From Planctomycetota bacterium (lineage in GTDB: Bacteria > Planctomycetota > GCA-2746535), in the NCBI GenBank assembly GCA_002746535.1, contig NVWA01000004.1, positions 170,743 to 234,742 of the forward strand: a stretch of 64,000 bases of DNA, given 5' to 3'. Positions 46,761 through 57,028 of the stretch are shown piece by piece. Each line of letters opens with the position of its first letter. The first letter of the stretch is position 1. Under the pieces are notes generated by a model that saw nothing but the letters and a program-made list of their open reading frames with translations, searched no databases and was not told the DNA's origin. The position numbers were made by a program, and so were the translations under genes.

Positions 46761-49700
46761 TTAGTTTCTCGTGACCGCAATGTTTACTTTAATTCCATCA
46801 ATATCATAACTTTCTGATATATCAGATTTATCAGGCAAAATGCCCATATCCAAATTGGTTGCTAATGTTTCATTTTTTAAATAGTCACCATAAATTTTAA
46901 GTGATTCATTAATAGCATCATCACCATTTAAGGTGATATTAATTTTGTCCGAAACTTCAAAAGAGGCATCTTTTCGCAAATTTTGAATTCGATTCACTAG
47001 CTCCCTAGCTAAACCTTCTTTTTTAAGATCATCGTTCAAATCTGTATCTAAGGCCACTGTTACTCCTTGATCGCTATCAACCACAAAACCTTCTTTAGGA
47101 GATAATTCAATTAACACATGCTCTTCTCCCAATTCTTTATCGAGGATATTTACGGTTCCCCCACTACTCAATGAAACTAACGTCTCTTCATCTAATTCTT
47201 TAATTAAGACTGTTGCTTCTTTCATTTGCTTGCCATACATACGACCCAAGAGCTTTAAATTTGGTTTTGCAGATCTATGAACCAATTCGCTCTCATCATT
47301 TGAGACCACAACCTCTTTAACATTAAGTTCATTTTTAATTAACTCATTTAATTCAATAAAGTATTGTTTGTTGTTTTTATCTTGTGCAACCACGGTTACA
47401 CTTTGAAGCGGCTGCCTTGTTTTCAATTGATGTTTGGCTCTTAAGCCTCTACCCAATTCAACCGCTTTTCTTACCAAATCCATTTTGAGCTCAAGTTCTT
47501 TATTTTGCAAAGATTTATCCGGTTGTGGAAAATCATTTAAATGAACACTTTCAAAGGTTTCAGTAGCATCATCTTTGGTCAGATGACAATATATATAATC
47601 CGTCAAGAATGGTAAAAAAGGAGCCATGACTTTACTAAAAGTTACCAACACTTGATATAAGGTGCTGTAGGCTTGAAATTTATCACCATCGTTTTCAGAT
47701 TTCCAAAACCTTCTACGACTTAAACGAATATACCAGTTTGTTAAATAACCAACAAAATCAACTAATGGCGGTACAACTTTATTAAGATTGTAATTTTGCA
47801 TTTCAGTGTCAACCTGCTCAATCAAACTTTGAAGTTTAGAAAGAATCCATTGGTCCATTTGGTTTTCGCTTTTTTGCAAACCCTTTTCTGGGCCCCAACC
47901 ATCAACGTGTGAATAAGTAGTTAAAAAACTATAACTATTCCAAAGAGGCAAAATGACTGCGCGAATCAAATCCTTGACTCCTTCTTCTGAAAATTTTAAA
48001 TCCTTGCCAGCAACAACAGGAGAATTAATTAAGAATAATCGCAATGCATCAGCACCATATTCATTCAAAACATCTTCTGCGGGAGGATAATTCTTTTTAC
48101 TCTTAGACATTTTAAAGCCATCTTTGGCCAATATCATACCGTTAACAATAACATTTTTGAATGGATTTTTTTCAAATAGCGCCGTACCCAAAACAACCAA
48201 TGTATAAAACCATCCTCTGGTTTGATCAATTCCTTCAGCAATAAAATCAGCTGGAAAATTTTCTTCAAACCATTTCACATTTTCAAAAGGATAATGCTTC
48301 TGAGCATAAGGCATCGAGCCCGATTCGAACCAACAATCAAGTACTTCCGTTACTCGAACATATTCACCCTCTTCACCATCAACGGTAAATGTAATCGGAT
48401 CAACAAACTCACGGTGTAAATCATTTATTTTTTTACCACTTATCTTTTCTAATTCTTCCACAGATCCAAAGCAAATTCTTTTGCCATTAGTATTGTTTTC
48501 CCAGATTGGCAAAGGGGTACCCCAAGACCTACTCCGAGATATCGCCCAATCTCTAGCGCCTTCAAGCCAATTACCAAATCGCCCTTCTTTGATATATTCG
48601 GGCACCCATCTAATATTCTTATTTGATGCAACAAGCTTATCTTTAAAACTTTCAACATTCACATACCAGGAACTAATTGACTTATACAATAAGGGCGTGT
48701 CTGTCCGATAACAAAAAGGATAGCTGTGCACAATTTGAGAATGATCAAATAACTTACCTTCGTCCTTTAGTCTTCTTATGATTAACTTATCAGCATCTTT
48801 AACAAATTGTCCTTTATAATCTGTTACAGGATCAATGAATAAACCCTCATTATCTAATGGACAAGCATCCAATTTCAGTCCTGCTTCTTTGACGATTCGA
48901 TTATCATCTTCACCAAATGAAGGTGCCGTATGAACGATGCCCGTTCCATTATCCGTTGAAACGTAATTGTCATTTAAGATTTGAAATGCCCCATCTTCAG
49001 CGAGATCAGCAAAATAATCAAATAACGGCTCATACTTCAGACCTTTTAATTGGCTCCCTTTTACTGTTTCAAGTATTTCGAATTCTTTTTTCTTTGAATA
49101 GACTGACAACCTTGCTTGAGCAAAATATATTTTTTTTCCCGTTTCTTTATCTAACACTTTCACATAATCGATATCTGGACCAACACATAACGCTAAATTA
49201 GAAGGTAACGTCCACGGGGTTGTTGTCCAAGCCGCCATATAAGCATCATCATCTATCAATTTAAACAAAATCGTGATAGCCGGATCTTGTACATCTTTAT
49301 AATTTTGACCTGCCTCAAAGTTTGATAAGGCCGTACCCAAAGCGGCTGAAAATGGTACTACTTTTGTCCCTTTATAAATCAGATCTTTGTCCCACAATTG
49401 TTTGAAAACCCACCAAATGGATTCCATAAAATCGAGATCCATCGTTTTGTAACCTTTTTTAAAATCAACCCATCGACCCATTCTTTTAACTGTTTTTTCC
49501 CACTCACCTGTGTACCGCAATACAATCTCTCTGCATTTATTATTAAATGCTTCAACACCAACTTCATCAATGGCTTTTTTTCCAGAAATATTAAGAATTT
49601 TTTCAACTTCATTTTCTACAGGCAGTCCATGACAATCCCAACCAAAAACACGATCAACTTTAAAACCTTTCATTGTCCAAAAACGTGGCACAATATCTTT

Positions 49701-49892
49701 AATTGTTCCGGCTAATAAATGTCCATAATGTGGTAATCCGGTGGCGAATGGAGGGCCATCATAAAAAGTAAATTCTTTTGAACCTTCTCGGTTATCAATA
49801 CTTTTTTGGAAAGCATCGATCTCCTCCCATTTCTTTAAAACATCTTCCTCAAGCTTAGGAAAACTAACATTGCTTGGCGCTTTATTTAACAT
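46761..49892 (-). CDS. ileS: Isoleucyl-tRNA synthetase
   Basis: The 1043-residue class I synthetase charges tRNA-Ile. The HIGH motif is 'HYGH' in 'PPFATGLPHYGHLLAGTIKD', and KMSKS appears in 'GFKMSKSKKNYPP'. The editing-domain 'TTPWTLPSNLAL' and tryptophan-rich 'WWVFKQLWDKDLIYKG' are also present. Length and the C-terminal extension (no zinc-finger CxxC end) place it with the eukaryote-like type 2 IleS group, whose members often resist mupirocin (family knowledge; resistance here is inference). It leads the ileS-purN-trmB run. No T-box leader is visible upstream. Confidence 0.96.
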   Translation of the reverse strand: MLNKAPSNVSFPKLEEDVLKKWEEIDAFQKSIDNREGSKEFTFYDGPPFATGLPHYGHLLAGTIKDIVPRFWTMKGFKVDRVFGWDCHGLPVENEVEKILNISGKKAIDEVGVEAFNNKCREIVLRYTGEWEKTVKRMGRWVDFKKGYKTMDLDFMESIWWVFKQLWDKDLIYKGTKVVPFSAALGTALSNFEAGQNYKDVQDPAITILFKLIDDDAYMAAWTTTPWTLPSNLALCVGPDIDYVKVLDKETGKKIYFAQARLSVYSKKKEFEILETVKGSQLKGLKYEPLFDYFADLAEDGAFQILNDNYVSTDNGTGIVHTAPSFGEDDNRIVKEAGLKLDACPLDNEGLFIDPVTDYKGQFVKDADKLIIRRLKDEGKLFDHSQIVHSYPFCYRTDTPLLYKSISSWYVNVESFKDKLVASNKNIRWVPEYIKEGRFGNWLEGARDWAISRSRSWGTPLPIWENNTNGKRICFGSVEELEKISGKKINDLHREFVDPITFTVDGEEGEYVRVTEVLDCWFESGSMPYAQKHYPFENVKWFEENFPADFIAEGIDQTRGWFYTLVVLGTALFEKNPFKNVIVNGMILAKDGFKMSKSKKNYPPAEDVLNEYGADALRLFLINSPVVAGKDLKFSEEGVKDLIRAVILPLWNSYSFLTTYSHVDGWGPEKGLQKSENQMDQWILSKLQSLIEQVDTEMQNYNLNKVVPPLVDFVGYLTNWYIRLSRRRFWKSENDGDKFQAYSTLYQVLVTFSKVMAPFLPFLTDYIYCHLTKDDATETFESVHLNDFPQPDKSLQNKELELKMDLVRKAVELGRGLRAKHQLKTRQPLQSVTVVAQDKNNKQYFIELNELIKNELNVKEVVVSNDESELVHRSAKPNLKLLGRMYGKQMKEATVLIKELDEETLVSLSSGGTVNILDKELGEEHVLIELSPKEGFVVDSDQGVTVALDTDLNDDLKKEGLARELVNRIQNLRKDASFEVSDKINITLNGDDAINESLKIYGDYLKNETLATNLDMGILPDKSDISESYDIDGIKVNIAVTRN

Positions 49893-50118
49893 AATTTATA
49901 ATCTCAGCTTCATACTTAAAAAAGGTATCTTTTAACACTCTAAAAGTGGCGAAATTTTCTGAATTTTCGGGTAAAAATCAAGAATAATGAAATCTCTTGT
50001 TCTAGCAGACAAGCGATAAAATGATCTCAAACATCTAAAAACTTATAATTCTTGCATTCATTCTAATTCTATTAAAATATACTTCCTTGTATTCATAATG
50101 TAAATTATTAAGAAGCTA

Positions 50119-53100
50119 ATGACAGTAACTTTTGAATGCCCTGAAACTGGAATCCTAGACGATTACGAAGATGCCTATAAAGGACTAAAATTTAAATGTA
50201 AACACTGTAACAATTTTCATGTCCTTCCAAGTGACTCCTCAGTATCAAAACAATTATTAGTCAACTGCCCCAATAACGAAGTCATTGTCTCTGTTGCAAA
50301 ATCGAACAACGCCCATTTATTCAAATGTGCCTCGTGCCAAGAAACCCATGAAATACCAAACGTTGAAAATATAGGATCACGAGTTATCTTAAAATCGACT
50401 TTACAAGTGAAAGAATCTCGGTCAACAGTAATTCCATCCCAAAGAAAGACATCACCCCTTCGCAAAACTTCTTCAATCAAAAGAAAAACAGGCGCTACCA
50501 AGAGAAAGACTTTAAATAGGAAAACAACACTAAATAGAAATCAGAAGTTTAAAGATAGTTATGCTGACACTGATCTTGCCAGACCAAATAATAAATCACG
50601 AAAAAGTAATGCTTCTTTCGGAAGTGTTCTGATTTATGTTTTATTTTTTGCCGCTTTAGCGGGTATTGGCTATTTAATTTATAACAATCAATCCTCAATT
50701 GCAGATGAATCTTCTTTAAGAAAAAAAATGGCACTAGCAAGTACCGCTCACAATAGTACAGAATTTAATAAAGCCGTGGACATCATATTTGATGTTATTG
50801 CAACTTTAGAAGGAAACGTAAGTCTTCAAGAAAAAATAAATATTACTCTCATTCATCAAAATAAAGTTATGTATATCAAACATAGAGACTTCGTCAAAAA
50901 TATTTCTAAAAAGTACATATTGATAATGAACGATCGTCATATCGATGAACAAGGTGTGAAAGAAAGCATCAAGAAATTACTAACTGAGATATACACACTA
51001 GATGGTTCTAGTGAGCAAAAAAAACCTGTTGGCTATGCTATTTCAAAAATTCAAGATAACCTACTAAATAAAATTAAAATGATTAAATTTAAAATCATTG
51101 ATCGTCAAATTAAAAATGCCAAAAAAGGCTATTCAGCCAACTACCATCAGTCCATGGACTTATATGATGAAACCTTCGAATTTATAGAAACGCTACACCA
51201 AGACGACCAAAAAATCTTAGAACAAAAACATAAAAATGATTTCGCCTTTTTCAATCAAAAAAAGGAGTTATTCAACTCAGCAGAAAGCACTTACCAAACA
51301 GCACAAGATTCTCGATTAATGATCTCAAGTGTGCTCAAAGAATTACAAAAAATACATGACAAACTATATAAAGCTGATCAAAGCTTAAAAGATATCATTG
51401 CTAACCGAATTCAAAAATTGAATCAAAGACAAAAAATTTATGACGCAAGAGATATTGGCACATCACCAAATAAAACAAATGCAGAGAAGCACAAATCTTT
51501 ATTGGGATTCATTTCATTATTAAAAAATGAAGATTATTTGGCAAAAAAAGAAGCTTTCATCCAACTCTCAAATTTAACTGTTTCAAAATCATCTACCGTC
51601 CAATATATTGAAACCTCTTTGGAAGAATTAAATTTGTTAGCAAAACAAATTGGAAATCACTTAAAAAAAGAAGGAAAAGTAAAAGGAGAACTTGATCGGA
51701 ATAAATTTAGTATCATTTTTAAAAGAAATAAGCAAACATTCAGTATTGGTCAAATTAATCACAACGATAAAGCACATTTAAGCATCCAACTCAATGATAC
51801 ACAAATCATTTACCCTAAAACATTATTCATAAATAATGTACTCTTTCACATGGAGCACTTCCAAACACTATATAACTCATTACTTCTTTATGATTCAAAC
51901 ATTCGAAATAATTCGTTATGGTTCGTTCCGGAAGATTTTTTAAAAATTGGCTTTCTGTCAGCAATTCAAACAAATGACCAAAACAAGTCTCTATTGTTTA
52001 ATGGGAAAATTTATCAATTAGATGTTTTAAATAACTTATCAATACACTCCAGGGAAGTTAATAATGAAATTGAAGTGTTAAATACTGAAATAAAAATAAA
52101 GATTCTTTCAAGCAAAGAACCTTTTGTTACCAAAGCCGATTTGCTTGAAAGAATCACTATTTTAACAAGTTTTCCAATCAGCAAAGACACTTTAAATAGA
52201 CAGCTAAACCTAATTAACTCAAACAGAATTACTTCCAATTTAAATGACGTCTCATTAATTAAAGATATCAAATTATTTCAACTAAATATTAAAAATACTT
52301 TAACAACTACCAATACTTGGTTTAAAGGAAAAGGGAAAACGGGAATTGAGCTACACGCGACAGTTACGGCAACGCATCAAATTAATATAAGATTATTTGA
52401 CCCTATAACTTTGTTTACTACTTTTGCCTACCAAGCAATGGGTCAGAATAATATATTCAATGATCAGCCAACATTTCTTTTTATGTCAAAGTACAAAGGC
52501 CGGCAAAATGACTTGCCTGCTGTAGATCCTTTTACTATTACAACGATGCACCCGGCCCTAGGTCCCGTTGCAAATTACAACTTTTTTTCCAAAAAAATTA
52601 GCTTTTCGGAAGATAAATGGGAAAAAGGAATGGATGTTTTAAATCAATACCGTGATAATGAAAACGACTCTAAAATAGAATTGCCAGCACATATTTTACA
52701 AATAATATCCAAGAAAAATCTAAAAATACTGTTCACTAGTGGGTCATACTTAAGCTCAGCAGAGTACAAAAACGATCCGATTTCAACCTTTTCAAAATGG
52801 GTAACAAACAATCTCCCCAGCAACAAGATAGCCCCTTTAATCAATGTTTTCAATATGTATTTTAACACACCGGAATTTCAGCAGACAATTAATGAAAAAG
52901 TTTCTAAAAAATTCAACAATACCTCACCTAAGTTACAAATCAATTTTCTTATTAAATTAGTATTAAATCAAATAGGCTTTTTAAATGTATTGATTCACAA
53001 AGACGATAAGATTCTAAATTTATGGAAAACCAAACAAAAGAATAAAATATTTTATTTTAAAAATAAATCAGTACACAATCTCACCTCAAGTGATCATTTA

Positions 53101-54432
53101 AAAAACTTACGAGAGATTTTCAAACGAAATATACCACAATATATATCACCTTTCAAATTACCGGTATTATTTCAAAATTCAGTCGCTTCCACCTGGATAC
53201 CTACTTATATTCCGGGTTATTTATTCTCAGAAAAAATTAAAACTCGAGAAGCAAAAAAAATACTACGTAACTATAAAAGCTATGACTTGCTGCAAATTGA
53301 AGAAAACATTGAACAATCAGAGATTAAGAACAGTAAAATTAAGAATCTATTATCATATGTGGGTTATATACAAAAAAATAATTACGCAAAAGCACAAATA
53401 CAATTATTAGCAGGATTAAAGCAAACAAAAAATAATAAAACTGTTATTGGGCAATTAGAATTATTTGATTTACAATTAAAGGAACAAACACCAAAATCAT
53501 TGATCGAATCTTCAAAAAAAATATTCAAAGCTTTGGTTTCGTCAAATGCTTTAGAGGGCGAATCAAAGAACATAAAAGATATTCGTAATTACTTAGCAAT
53601 TGAACTGATAAAATATAATCAATTACCAATGGTTTCTGGATTAATAAAACCTGAGCTTTCAAAAAAGAATAATACTATCTCTGAATTAACAATTCTTGCT
53701 AATATATGCGACTGGGCTTTTTATTTCCTCTCAAATCAAAAATTATTAAATACAGAATACTCAAAAGAGATACTTCCTATTCAGGTTAAAGTAATCAAAG
53801 AAATCCAAAAACAGTTAAATGACAAAGTTAAATCTAGCCAAGATCTTTTTCTTTTAAACCATATATGGTTTAAAATTAATTTAAGCAAACAAGGATGGGA
53901 TAAAACATTAACACAAATATTAGAACCAATAAATCAAAATAAAATTGATATCACAAATATACAAAAGAATGAAGAACAAGAAAAGTTAAGCAAAATTAAT
54001 ATCCTGAATTTCAAATATTTAATAGCTTATACCCTAAGAGAACCAAAAGAAAAACTTAAACCAGAACAGAAAATACACCTAATAAAAAGATATATCCAAT
54101 CTCTTGAAAATAATATTAAATCTTCGCGCCCTACAGCAGAATCATTATTACTTTATCAAGCATTGATATTCCTCAAAAATTTAAACGACTTGTCGCCTGA
54201 AAAAATCGCACAAAATATAAAAAAATTCTCAAACATCTTAATTAAAGACACAACTCTTCTCAAAATAATTTCTATTCAATTTGACTTAACAGAAAAAAAT
54301 AAATTTGGACAAATATTAAACAAGATGCAGATAAATAAAATTTCAAAAGAGTTATTTCTTAAACTGATAGCTAATATCAGCAGTAAAAAGAAAGCTAAGC
54401 AATTTAAACAAACCTTGAACATAAAAAATTAA
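50119..54432 (+). CDS. 1437-residue membrane protein with two zinc knuckles and a giant helical domain
   Basis: The first 80 residues contain two Cys3-His units with identical spacing, Cys7-x19-Cys27-x2-Cys30-x3-His34 and Cys50-x19-Cys70-x2-Cys73-x3-His77. They look like a tandem duplicated zinc ribbon. Residues about 100-165 are a basic Ser/Thr/Lys/Arg linker. A single membrane helix follows at 168-188 ('SVLIYVLFFAALAGIGYLIY'). The remaining 1250 residues are helical, Lys/Asn-rich and without recognised domains. By the positive-inside rule the zinc part is cytoplasmic and the large part periplasmic (inference). No Shine-Dalgarno is obvious before the ATG. It may connect an intracellular signal or structural partner to the envelope; I know no family with proven function. 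Confidence 0.75.
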   Translation: MTVTFECPETGILDDYEDAYKGLKFKCKHCNNFHVLPSDSSVSKQLLVNCPNNEVIVSVAKSNNAHLFKCASCQETHEIPNVENIGSRVILKSTLQVKESRSTVIPSQRKTSPLRKTSSIKRKTGATKRKTLNRKTTLNRNQKFKDSYADTDLARPNNKSRKSNASFGSVLIYVLFFAALAGIGYLIYNNQSSIADESSLRKKMALASTAHNSTEFNKAVDIIFDVIATLEGNVSLQEKINITLIHQNKVMYIKHRDFVKNISKKYILIMNDRHIDEQGVKESIKKLLTEIYTLDGSSEQKKPVGYAISKIQDNLLNKIKMIKFKIIDRQIKNAKKGYSANYHQSMDLYDETFEFIETLHQDDQKILEQKHKNDFAFFNQKKELFNSAESTYQTAQDSRLMISSVLKELQKIHDKLYKADQSLKDIIANRIQKLNQRQKIYDARDIGTSPNKTNAEKHKSLLGFISLLKNEDYLAKKEAFIQLSNLTVSKSSTVQYIETSLEELNLLAKQIGNHLKKEGKVKGELDRNKFSIIFKRNKQTFSIGQINHNDKAHLSIQLNDTQIIYPKTLFINNVLFHMEHFQTLYNSLLLYDSNIRNNSLWFVPEDFLKIGFLSAIQTNDQNKSLLFNGKIYQLDVLNNLSIHSREVNNEIEVLNTEIKIKILSSKEPFVTKADLLERITILTSFPISKDTLNRQLNLINSNRITSNLNDVSLIKDIKLFQLNIKNTLTTTNTWFKGKGKTGIELHATVTATHQINIRLFDPITLFTTFAYQAMGQNNIFNDQPTFLFMSKYKGRQNDLPAVDPFTITTMHPALGPVANYNFFSKKISFSEDKWEKGMDVLNQYRDNENDSKIELPAHILQIISKKNLKILFTSGSYLSSAEYKNDPISTFSKWVTNNLPSNKIAPLINVFNMYFNTPEFQQTINEKVSKKFNNTSPKLQINFLIKLVLNQIGFLNVLIHKDDKILNLWKTKQKNKIFYFKNKSVHNLTSSDHLKNLREIFKRNIPQYISPFKLPVLFQNSVASTWIPTYIPGYLFSEKIKTREAKKILRNYKSYDLLQIEENIEQSEIKNSKIKNLLSYVGYIQKNNYAKAQIQLLAGLKQTKNNKTVIGQLELFDLQLKEQTPKSLIESSKKIFKALVSSNALEGESKNIKDIRNYLAIELIKYNQLPMVSGLIKPELSKKNNTISELTILANICDWAFYFLSNQKLLNTEYSKEILPIQVKVIKEIQKQLNDKVKSSQDLFLLNHIWFKINLSKQGWDKTLTQILEPINQNKIDITNIQKNEEQEKLSKINILNFKYLIAYTLREPKEKLKPEQKIHLIKRYIQSLENNIKSSRPTAESLLLYQALIFLKNLNDLSPEKIAQNIKKFSNILIKDTTLLKIISIQFDLTEKNKFGQILNKMQINKISKELFLKLIANISSKKKAKQFKQTLNIKN

Positions 54433-54491
54433 ACGCGCTTACGAATCCAGGCATTCCTTTTTCTATTAAATTCTCAATATGGTTAAGACAA

Positions 54492-55103
54492 ATGGACGCA
54501 AAAAATAAAGTTATTTCATTTTGCTGTTTGGCTGCTTTACCACCATTAGCATTACCAATACCACCCATATTAATTGAAAATAATTTCTCCAAAATAATGA
54601 TTTACTCTTTCACTATTTTGGCAATGGCCTCAAAATTAATGACTCTGTTGGCACTAATAATAATTTTAGCCTTTTGTTTAAATATAATAATTAAACATAA
54701 ATTTTATGGGGAGTTCCTTTTCCCTCCATTAGTGTTTTTAATCTTATCAATTCTCACTTGGAAGTTATCTCATAATCTAAACGCTCGTCTATATCTAAAA
54801 ATCACCAAGGCATCTCAAAAAATTATTGTTAAAACGCAGACTTGGACAAAAGAAACCGGTGCTCCACCGGAAAATTTGAATGTTCTAATGCCTATACATT
54901 TAAAAAAGATTCCAAAGCAGCCTTATCCTTTTTACGGTGATTTTATTTATATAGTCATCAAAAATAAACCAACGCTATATGTTTCAATTCCATCTCCACC
55001 TTTTAAAAATAAATATTTTGTTTTTTCCTTTAATCGGAAAACTGAATATGAAATTATTGACACGTACTTGGGCTGGCATTTAACAGATCAAGAACCAAAA
55101 TAA
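54492..55103 (+). CDS. Three-helix membrane protein with pseudopilin-like C-terminus
   Basis: The 203-residue protein has hydrophobic spans at about 8-28, 35-65 and 75-92 and a soluble C-terminus. That part contains 'TGAPPENLNVLMPIHLKKIPKQPYP', similar to the 'G.yP..L..L.P.yl..iP' surface loop found in type II-secretion pseudopilin-like proteins. I infer only a membrane protein of unknown role. The SD is weak. It starts 59 bases after the zinc-knuckle gene on the same strand and may be co-transcribed with it. Confidence 0.65.
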   Translation: MDAKNKVISFCCLAALPPLALPIPPILIENNFSKIMIYSFTILAMASKLMTLLALIIILAFCLNIIIKHKFYGEFLFPPLVFLILSILTWKLSHNLNARLYLKITKASQKIIVKTQTWTKETGAPPENLNVLMPIHLKKIPKQPYPFYGDFIYIVIKNKPTLYVSIPSPPFKNKYFVFSFNRKTEYEIIDTYLGWHLTDQEPK

Positions 55104-55112
55104 ACAAATTAT

Positions 55113-55562
55113 TTACAAGATCTTTTCTAAACGAACATCAATAGTTAATAATGAATAAGGGCCAATTCTTTTGCCAGCCCCTTTTTTACCCCAAGCTAAT
55201 TCCGGAGGAATATAAAACTTGAAACGACTTCCGACTCCCATCATCATTAAACCTTCTTGGTATCCTTGAATGCCTTCAGACAACAGAAATGTTTCTGGCA
55301 TTCCCGATTGATAGGTGTCTGCTAAGAAAGTCCCATTTAACAATTGGATTCTTTGATGGACTTGTACTTTATCGCCCTCAAAAGGACATGGCCCTTTAAC
55401 GTCTTCAATAATCTGATATTGCAAACCAGAATCAGTTTCAAAAACATCCCCTTTTTGTCGATTTTTTTCTAAAAATTCTTCTGCTGCTTTTCGGTTTTGT
55501 CCTTGGGACCCACCTTTCTTACGATCTTTACCAGCTTTTTTATCTCTTCCGGCTCTAGTCAA
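55113..55562 (-). CDS. FKBP-type peptidyl-prolyl cis-trans isomerase
   Basis: The 149 residues hold an FKBP domain from about residue 45: 'TDSGLQYQIIEDVKGPCPFEGDKV', 'GYQEGLMMMGVGSRFKFYIPPELAWG' and 'LLTIDVRLEKIL'. These match the FkpA/MIP group, in which this domain speeds proline isomerisation in folding. The N-terminal 38 residues are very basic (Lys/Arg/Gly) and are not a signal peptide, so it is probably cytoplasmic. The start codon is TTG, preceded by GAGAG at normal distance. It lies 21 bases after the YprB-like gene on the same strand. Confidence 0.9.
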   Translation of the reverse strand: MTRAGRDKKAGKDRKKGGSQGQNRKAAEEFLEKNRQKGDVFETDSGLQYQIIEDVKGPCPFEGDKVQVHQRIQLLNGTFLADTYQSGMPETFLLSEGIQGYQEGLMMMGVGSRFKFYIPPELAWGKKGAGKRIGPYSLLTIDVRLEKIL

Positions 55563-55583
55563 TTTAAATCTCTCAATATAAAA

Positions 55584-56441
55584 TCAAACTTCTTTCAACA
55601 AAATACTTTTAGCCTTTAATTTTGCTTGAAGAGTTTCTTCTAAAATAGTTTGATTAATTACAGGATTTATTCGTGTTAGATTTTTTTCATCGAGTTTTAC
55701 ATTATCTGCAAAGGGAAGATTATGAGTTATTTGGTTCCATGCTTTAATCATTAATAATTCTAAATTGATGGCATCTAATCCATTATATTGAAGCAATAAA
55801 TCTAGATACTTTTCATTATTTTCTAGTTTATACTTATTCCAAATCCAAATAGCGTCCAATCCATCAATCAAATTCAGGGAACCTCGGTCAATATTAAAGT
55901 ATTTTTCGCAAGATTTCAGGCCACCCTTAACATTAATCAAAGGTAAAAATTCAGATAAATCAATATGTAGACCAGAATAATTCAAACCTAATTGAGAACA
56001 CAAAAGTGGGAAATCATGCTTTTTACCTCCATAGGTAATGATCATATTCTTGCTTAATATTTTTGAAACAAGATCAGTTAGGTTCTTACCTTGAACATAT
56101 TGAAATAACTCAAAACCATCCCAAACTGATGCACAGGTGATTCTTTTACACTCTTCGAACATTTCCATTTCCAGATCAAGATAGCCTACAGACTCTCTCA
56201 AAAGGGGGAAAAGACGCCATCGCCATTTTCTCTGAATAAAAGGCAAGGCATCTAAGGGGTTGATATTAATTAGTCTATCGAGTTGATTAATTTGCTTTGA
56301 CCATAATTTAAACCATTCATATTCAAAAATTTTATCCCCCTTAGCAATAAAGTCTTCCCAAGAATGAATTCCCTTTGACCAGAATTCTTTTTCCTTCTTT
56401 TCGGCAACTCCATCTAAGATACAAAATGAATGTTTTAGCAT
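55584..56441 (-). CDS. YprB-like RNase H-fold exonuclease
   Basis: The 285-residue protein matches YprB/RNase_H_2 proteins: 'YLDLEMEMF' (Asp89, Glu91; usual form DLET), 'MIITYGGKKHDFPLL' (usual TYNGxxFDxP), 'HIDLSEFLPL', 'GGLKSCEKYFNIDR' and 'YNGLDAINLELL' near the C-terminus. Several consensus positions differ (Thr to Met, Asn to Gly, Phe to His), so activity could be altered. It is cytoplasmic. It precedes the FKBP gene by 21 bases and the two are probably co-transcribed. Confidence 0.8.
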   Translation of the reverse strand: MLKHSFCILDGVAEKKEKEFWSKGIHSWEDFIAKGDKIFEYEWFKLWSKQINQLDRLININPLDALPFIQRKWRWRLFPLLRESVGYLDLEMEMFEECKRITCASVWDGFELFQYVQGKNLTDLVSKILSKNMIITYGGKKHDFPLLCSQLGLNYSGLHIDLSEFLPLINVKGGLKSCEKYFNIDRGSLNLIDGLDAIWIWNKYKLENNEKYLDLLLQYNGLDAINLELLMIKAWNQITHNLPFADNVKLDEKNLTRINPVINQTILEETLQAKLKAKSILLKEV

Positions 56442-56568
56442 TTATCGAAGTCTTTTTTCATATTTTCAAAAAAAATTGCATCAGTATATTTTCATACTAT
56501 AATTCAGGAACTTTATATAGTAATTTAATAATTAAATCTATTTTATTATTCCTAGAAGGGAAAATTCT

Positions 56569-56865
56569 ATGACTTTTGTTGTTCAAGAAGCATGTGTTAA
56601 ATGTAAATATGGAGACTGTGTTGATGTATGCCCAGTAACCTGTTTTTTCGAAACAGAAACTCAATTAGTCATTAATCCTGATGAATGTATTGATTGTAAT
56701 GCATGTGTTCCTGCTTGTCCTGTTGATGCGATTGTTTCTGAGGATGAAGCTACACAAGATTACATAGATATTAATGCTAATTTTGATTATGATGATGAAG
56801 ATAAGCGTCGTGAAAGTAAAGACGATGTAACGCATGGTCCCAGCTGGGATGCTGCGAAAGCATAA
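56569..56865 (+). CDS. fdxA: 7Fe-type ferredoxin, copy 1 (intact)
   Basis: The 98-residue protein has the 3Fe-4S plus 4Fe-4S pattern of FdxA. Cys9, Cys17 and Cys50 would hold the 3Fe cluster, and Cys21, Cys40, Cys43 and Cys46 the 4Fe cluster; extra cysteines lie at 12 and 25. The acidic C-terminal tail ('[13 protein letters not shown]') is typical. An electron carrier in the cytoplasm. AGAAGGGA precedes the ATG. A near-duplicate follows 160 bases downstream. A weak hairpin terminator follows. Confidence 0.92.
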   Translation: MTFVVQEACVKCKYGDCVDVCPVTCFFETETQLVINPDECIDCNACVPACPVDAIVSEDEATQDYIDINANFDYDDEDKRRESKDDVTHGPSWDAAKA

Positions 56866-56880
56866 ATCCTATTTTCTACT

Positions 56881-56902
56881 AGAGGCACTATCTGGTGTCT
56901 CT
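56881..56902 (+). terminator. Stem-loop after the first ferredoxin gene
   Basis: AGAGGCAC (56881-56888), a 6-base loop and GTGTCTCT (56895-56902) form an 8-bp stem with one G-T pair. A short TTTT run follows after AAC. It is a probable rho-independent terminator between the ferredoxin copies. Confidence 0.5.
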
Positions 56903-57028
56903 AACTTTTAATCAATTAATACATCTATCGCTCAAACTTTTCTGATCATAAGAAACTTCAAAATAGCCTTATAATAATTCTAGGATATAATTTAAATTAA
57001 TTTTACCCATATTTTGAAAGGAACTCAA

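Noticed and set aside
48300..48345. tRNA-like 'CGATTCGAAC' sequence
   Set aside because: It lies inside ileS, in frame with conserved protein sequence, and no acceptor or anticodon arms can be drawn.
49893..50118. T-box leader for ileS
   Set aside because: No AGGGTGGNACCGCG-like box or specifier arm is present upstream of ileS.
54404..54592. Minus-strand frame opposite the start of the small membrane protein gene
   Set aside because: It lies antisense to the convincing plus-strand frames and has no family resemblance.
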